Below are positions 42,829 to 43,375 of a stretch of 43,375 nucleotides of DNA, piece by piece. Position 1 is the first letter of the stretch. Every line of letters starts with the position of its first letter. A program made the translations under genes and the position numbers. Origin of the DNA: a virus; IMG/VR virus record IMGVR_UViG_3300009130_000055, positions 1-43,375 of that record, one strand, 5' to 3'. The notes below the pieces were generated by a model. It worked only from the letters and a program-made list of their open reading frames with translations. It did not search any database and was not told where the DNA came from.

Positions 42829-43365
42829 TTAGAGCAATGTTATACCACTCCCTGGTACTACAATTGGCACTGGTGGTGCACTAGTAGAAGTACCAATGTA
42901 ATTATATGATATTGTTTTAGCATGGTTAACAAACATGTTATTGAAAGAATTTACTATATTATCATAAGTAGCTTCTTTATCACCTTCTGGTACACTTGGT
43001 AAAGCAGGTGTGCCTGGTGGAGTACTTGCTAAAACTACTCCTGAATTAACCAGAGACATTCCAGGTGCTGGAATTGCAGGCGGTGTTATTTTTAATGTAG
43101 CAGTTGCCCATGTAGCAATCAAAGAAGCTTCTATTAAAGAAAATTGTAAATTTTGTTCTGTGTTAAATGCTAAGTCAAACTGCGATTCTATTCCTTTCTC
43201 TAATATGCTGAAGTCGGGTACAGTCCACTTATTCCCGTATTGATCTAATGCAGATTTTACAGAAGTTTCATAAGCAGAAACTATATCTTTTATAACTTCT
43301 TCCTTAGTAGCTTCGCTTTTTACTGCATTTTTAAAAACTTTTTCTATATCTGTTTTTAGTGGCAT
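42829..43365 (-). CDS. Hypothetical protein, possibly structural
   Basis: This 178-aa protein starts MPLKTDIEKVFKNAVKSEAT with a helical N-terminus, then a hydrophobic Ala/Thr segment (IEASLIATWATATLKI) and Pro/Gly-rich stretches (PPAIPAPGMSLVNSGVVLAS and TPPGTPALPSVPEGD). It ends with PPVPIVVPGSGITLL. The hydrophobic and Pro/Gly-rich pattern recalls small virion proteins of T4-like phages. I cannot name a family. The gene starts 10 bases from the window edge, preceded by an A/T-rich leader (AAAAAATATG), so the start appears complete. Any promoter lies outside the window. Confidence 0.55.
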   Translation of the reverse strand: MPLKTDIEKVFKNAVKSEATKEEVIKDIVSAYETSVKSALDQYGNKWTVPDFSILEKGIESQFDLAFNTEQNLQFSLIEASLIATWATATLKITPPAIPAPGMSLVNSGVVLASTPPGTPALPSVPEGDKEATYDNIVNSFNNMFVNHAKTISYNYIGTSTSAPPVPIVVPGSGITLL

Positions 43366-43375
43366 ATTTTTTATA

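Noticed and set aside
1-43375. tRNA genes, CRISPR arrays, insertion sequences, integrase or attachment sites
   Set aside because: I looked for cloverleaf-like stretches, regularly spaced identical repeats, transposase or integrase motifs and found none; genes fill almost all of the space.

Overview
The window is about 43 kb of a low-GC, densely packed, tailed-phage genome. It reads as a distant T4-like myovirus (contractile tail) with a host probably in the Bacteroidetes/Flavobacteriia. T4-type proteins recognised by eye are a UvsY-like recombination mediator, gp61 primase, gp32 single-strand binding protein, an endonuclease VII (gp49) relative, a tail-tube-like protein, gp7-like, gp6-like and gp25 baseplate wedge proteins, and a gp13-like neck protein. 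The host guess rests on A/T-rich start-codon leaders with almost no Shine-Dalgarno sequence (for example TAAAAATAAAAG just before ATG). A membrane-anchored protein with an outer-membrane-like C-terminus, of a kind I associate with Bacteroidetes phages, adds to it. This is inference; no host marker gene is present.

Layout, left to right. Nearly everything is on the minus strand, so transcription runs from right to left. Positions 1-2740 hold replication and recombination genes (uvsY-like, a small protein, primase, gp32). Positions 2741-3162 are a structured non-coding spacer between divergent transcription units. Positions 3163-3793 hold the only plus-strand unit: a 54-aa ORF overlapping a short guanylate kinase, ending at a terminator shared with the opposing operon. 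Positions 3818-7333 are a tightly overlapping operon of small proteins. Most carry a common N-terminal leader (M-K/R-S/N-L-x-x-Y-I/L-T-E) that resembles the T4 capsid-targeting sequence cut by the gp21 prohead protease; an EndoVII-type nuclease sits among them. Positions 7369-36276 encode the tail tube-like protein and very large tail, baseplate and fibre proteins. Within it, 24950-32623 is a modular fibre locus with collagen-like stretches, repeated linkers and shared N- and C-terminal domains. Positions 36288-39326 hold gp6, gp25 and gp13 homologues. Positions 39326-43365 are an accessory block: amidoligase with a pentapeptide-like tail, a nucleoside deoxyribosyltransferase-like enzyme, a four-domain S1-like RNA-binding protein, another leader-bearing small protein and an unidentified protein.

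How it fits together. Left-end genes would act on replicating and recombining DNA. The 3.8-7.3 kb operon is best explained as internal head proteins co-delivered with the genome. The central genes build the baseplate and receptor-binding apparatus, and the fibre locus shows mosaicism (a block near 29.0-30.1 kb with clearly higher GC). Strong hairpins with U-tracts divide the minus strand into transcription units after gp32, after the 3.8-7.3 kb operon, between the two largest structural genes, after the 174-aa fibre gene, after the deoxyribosyltransferase-like gene and after the 130-aa leader protein.

The best candidates for something undescribed are the leader-tagged internal-protein set, the phage S1-like protein, the amidoligase-pentapeptide fusion, the nested inverted repeats upstream of gp32 and the imported fibre segment. 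I saw no tRNA, CRISPR, insertion sequence or integrase. All family calls were made by eye, without database searches.
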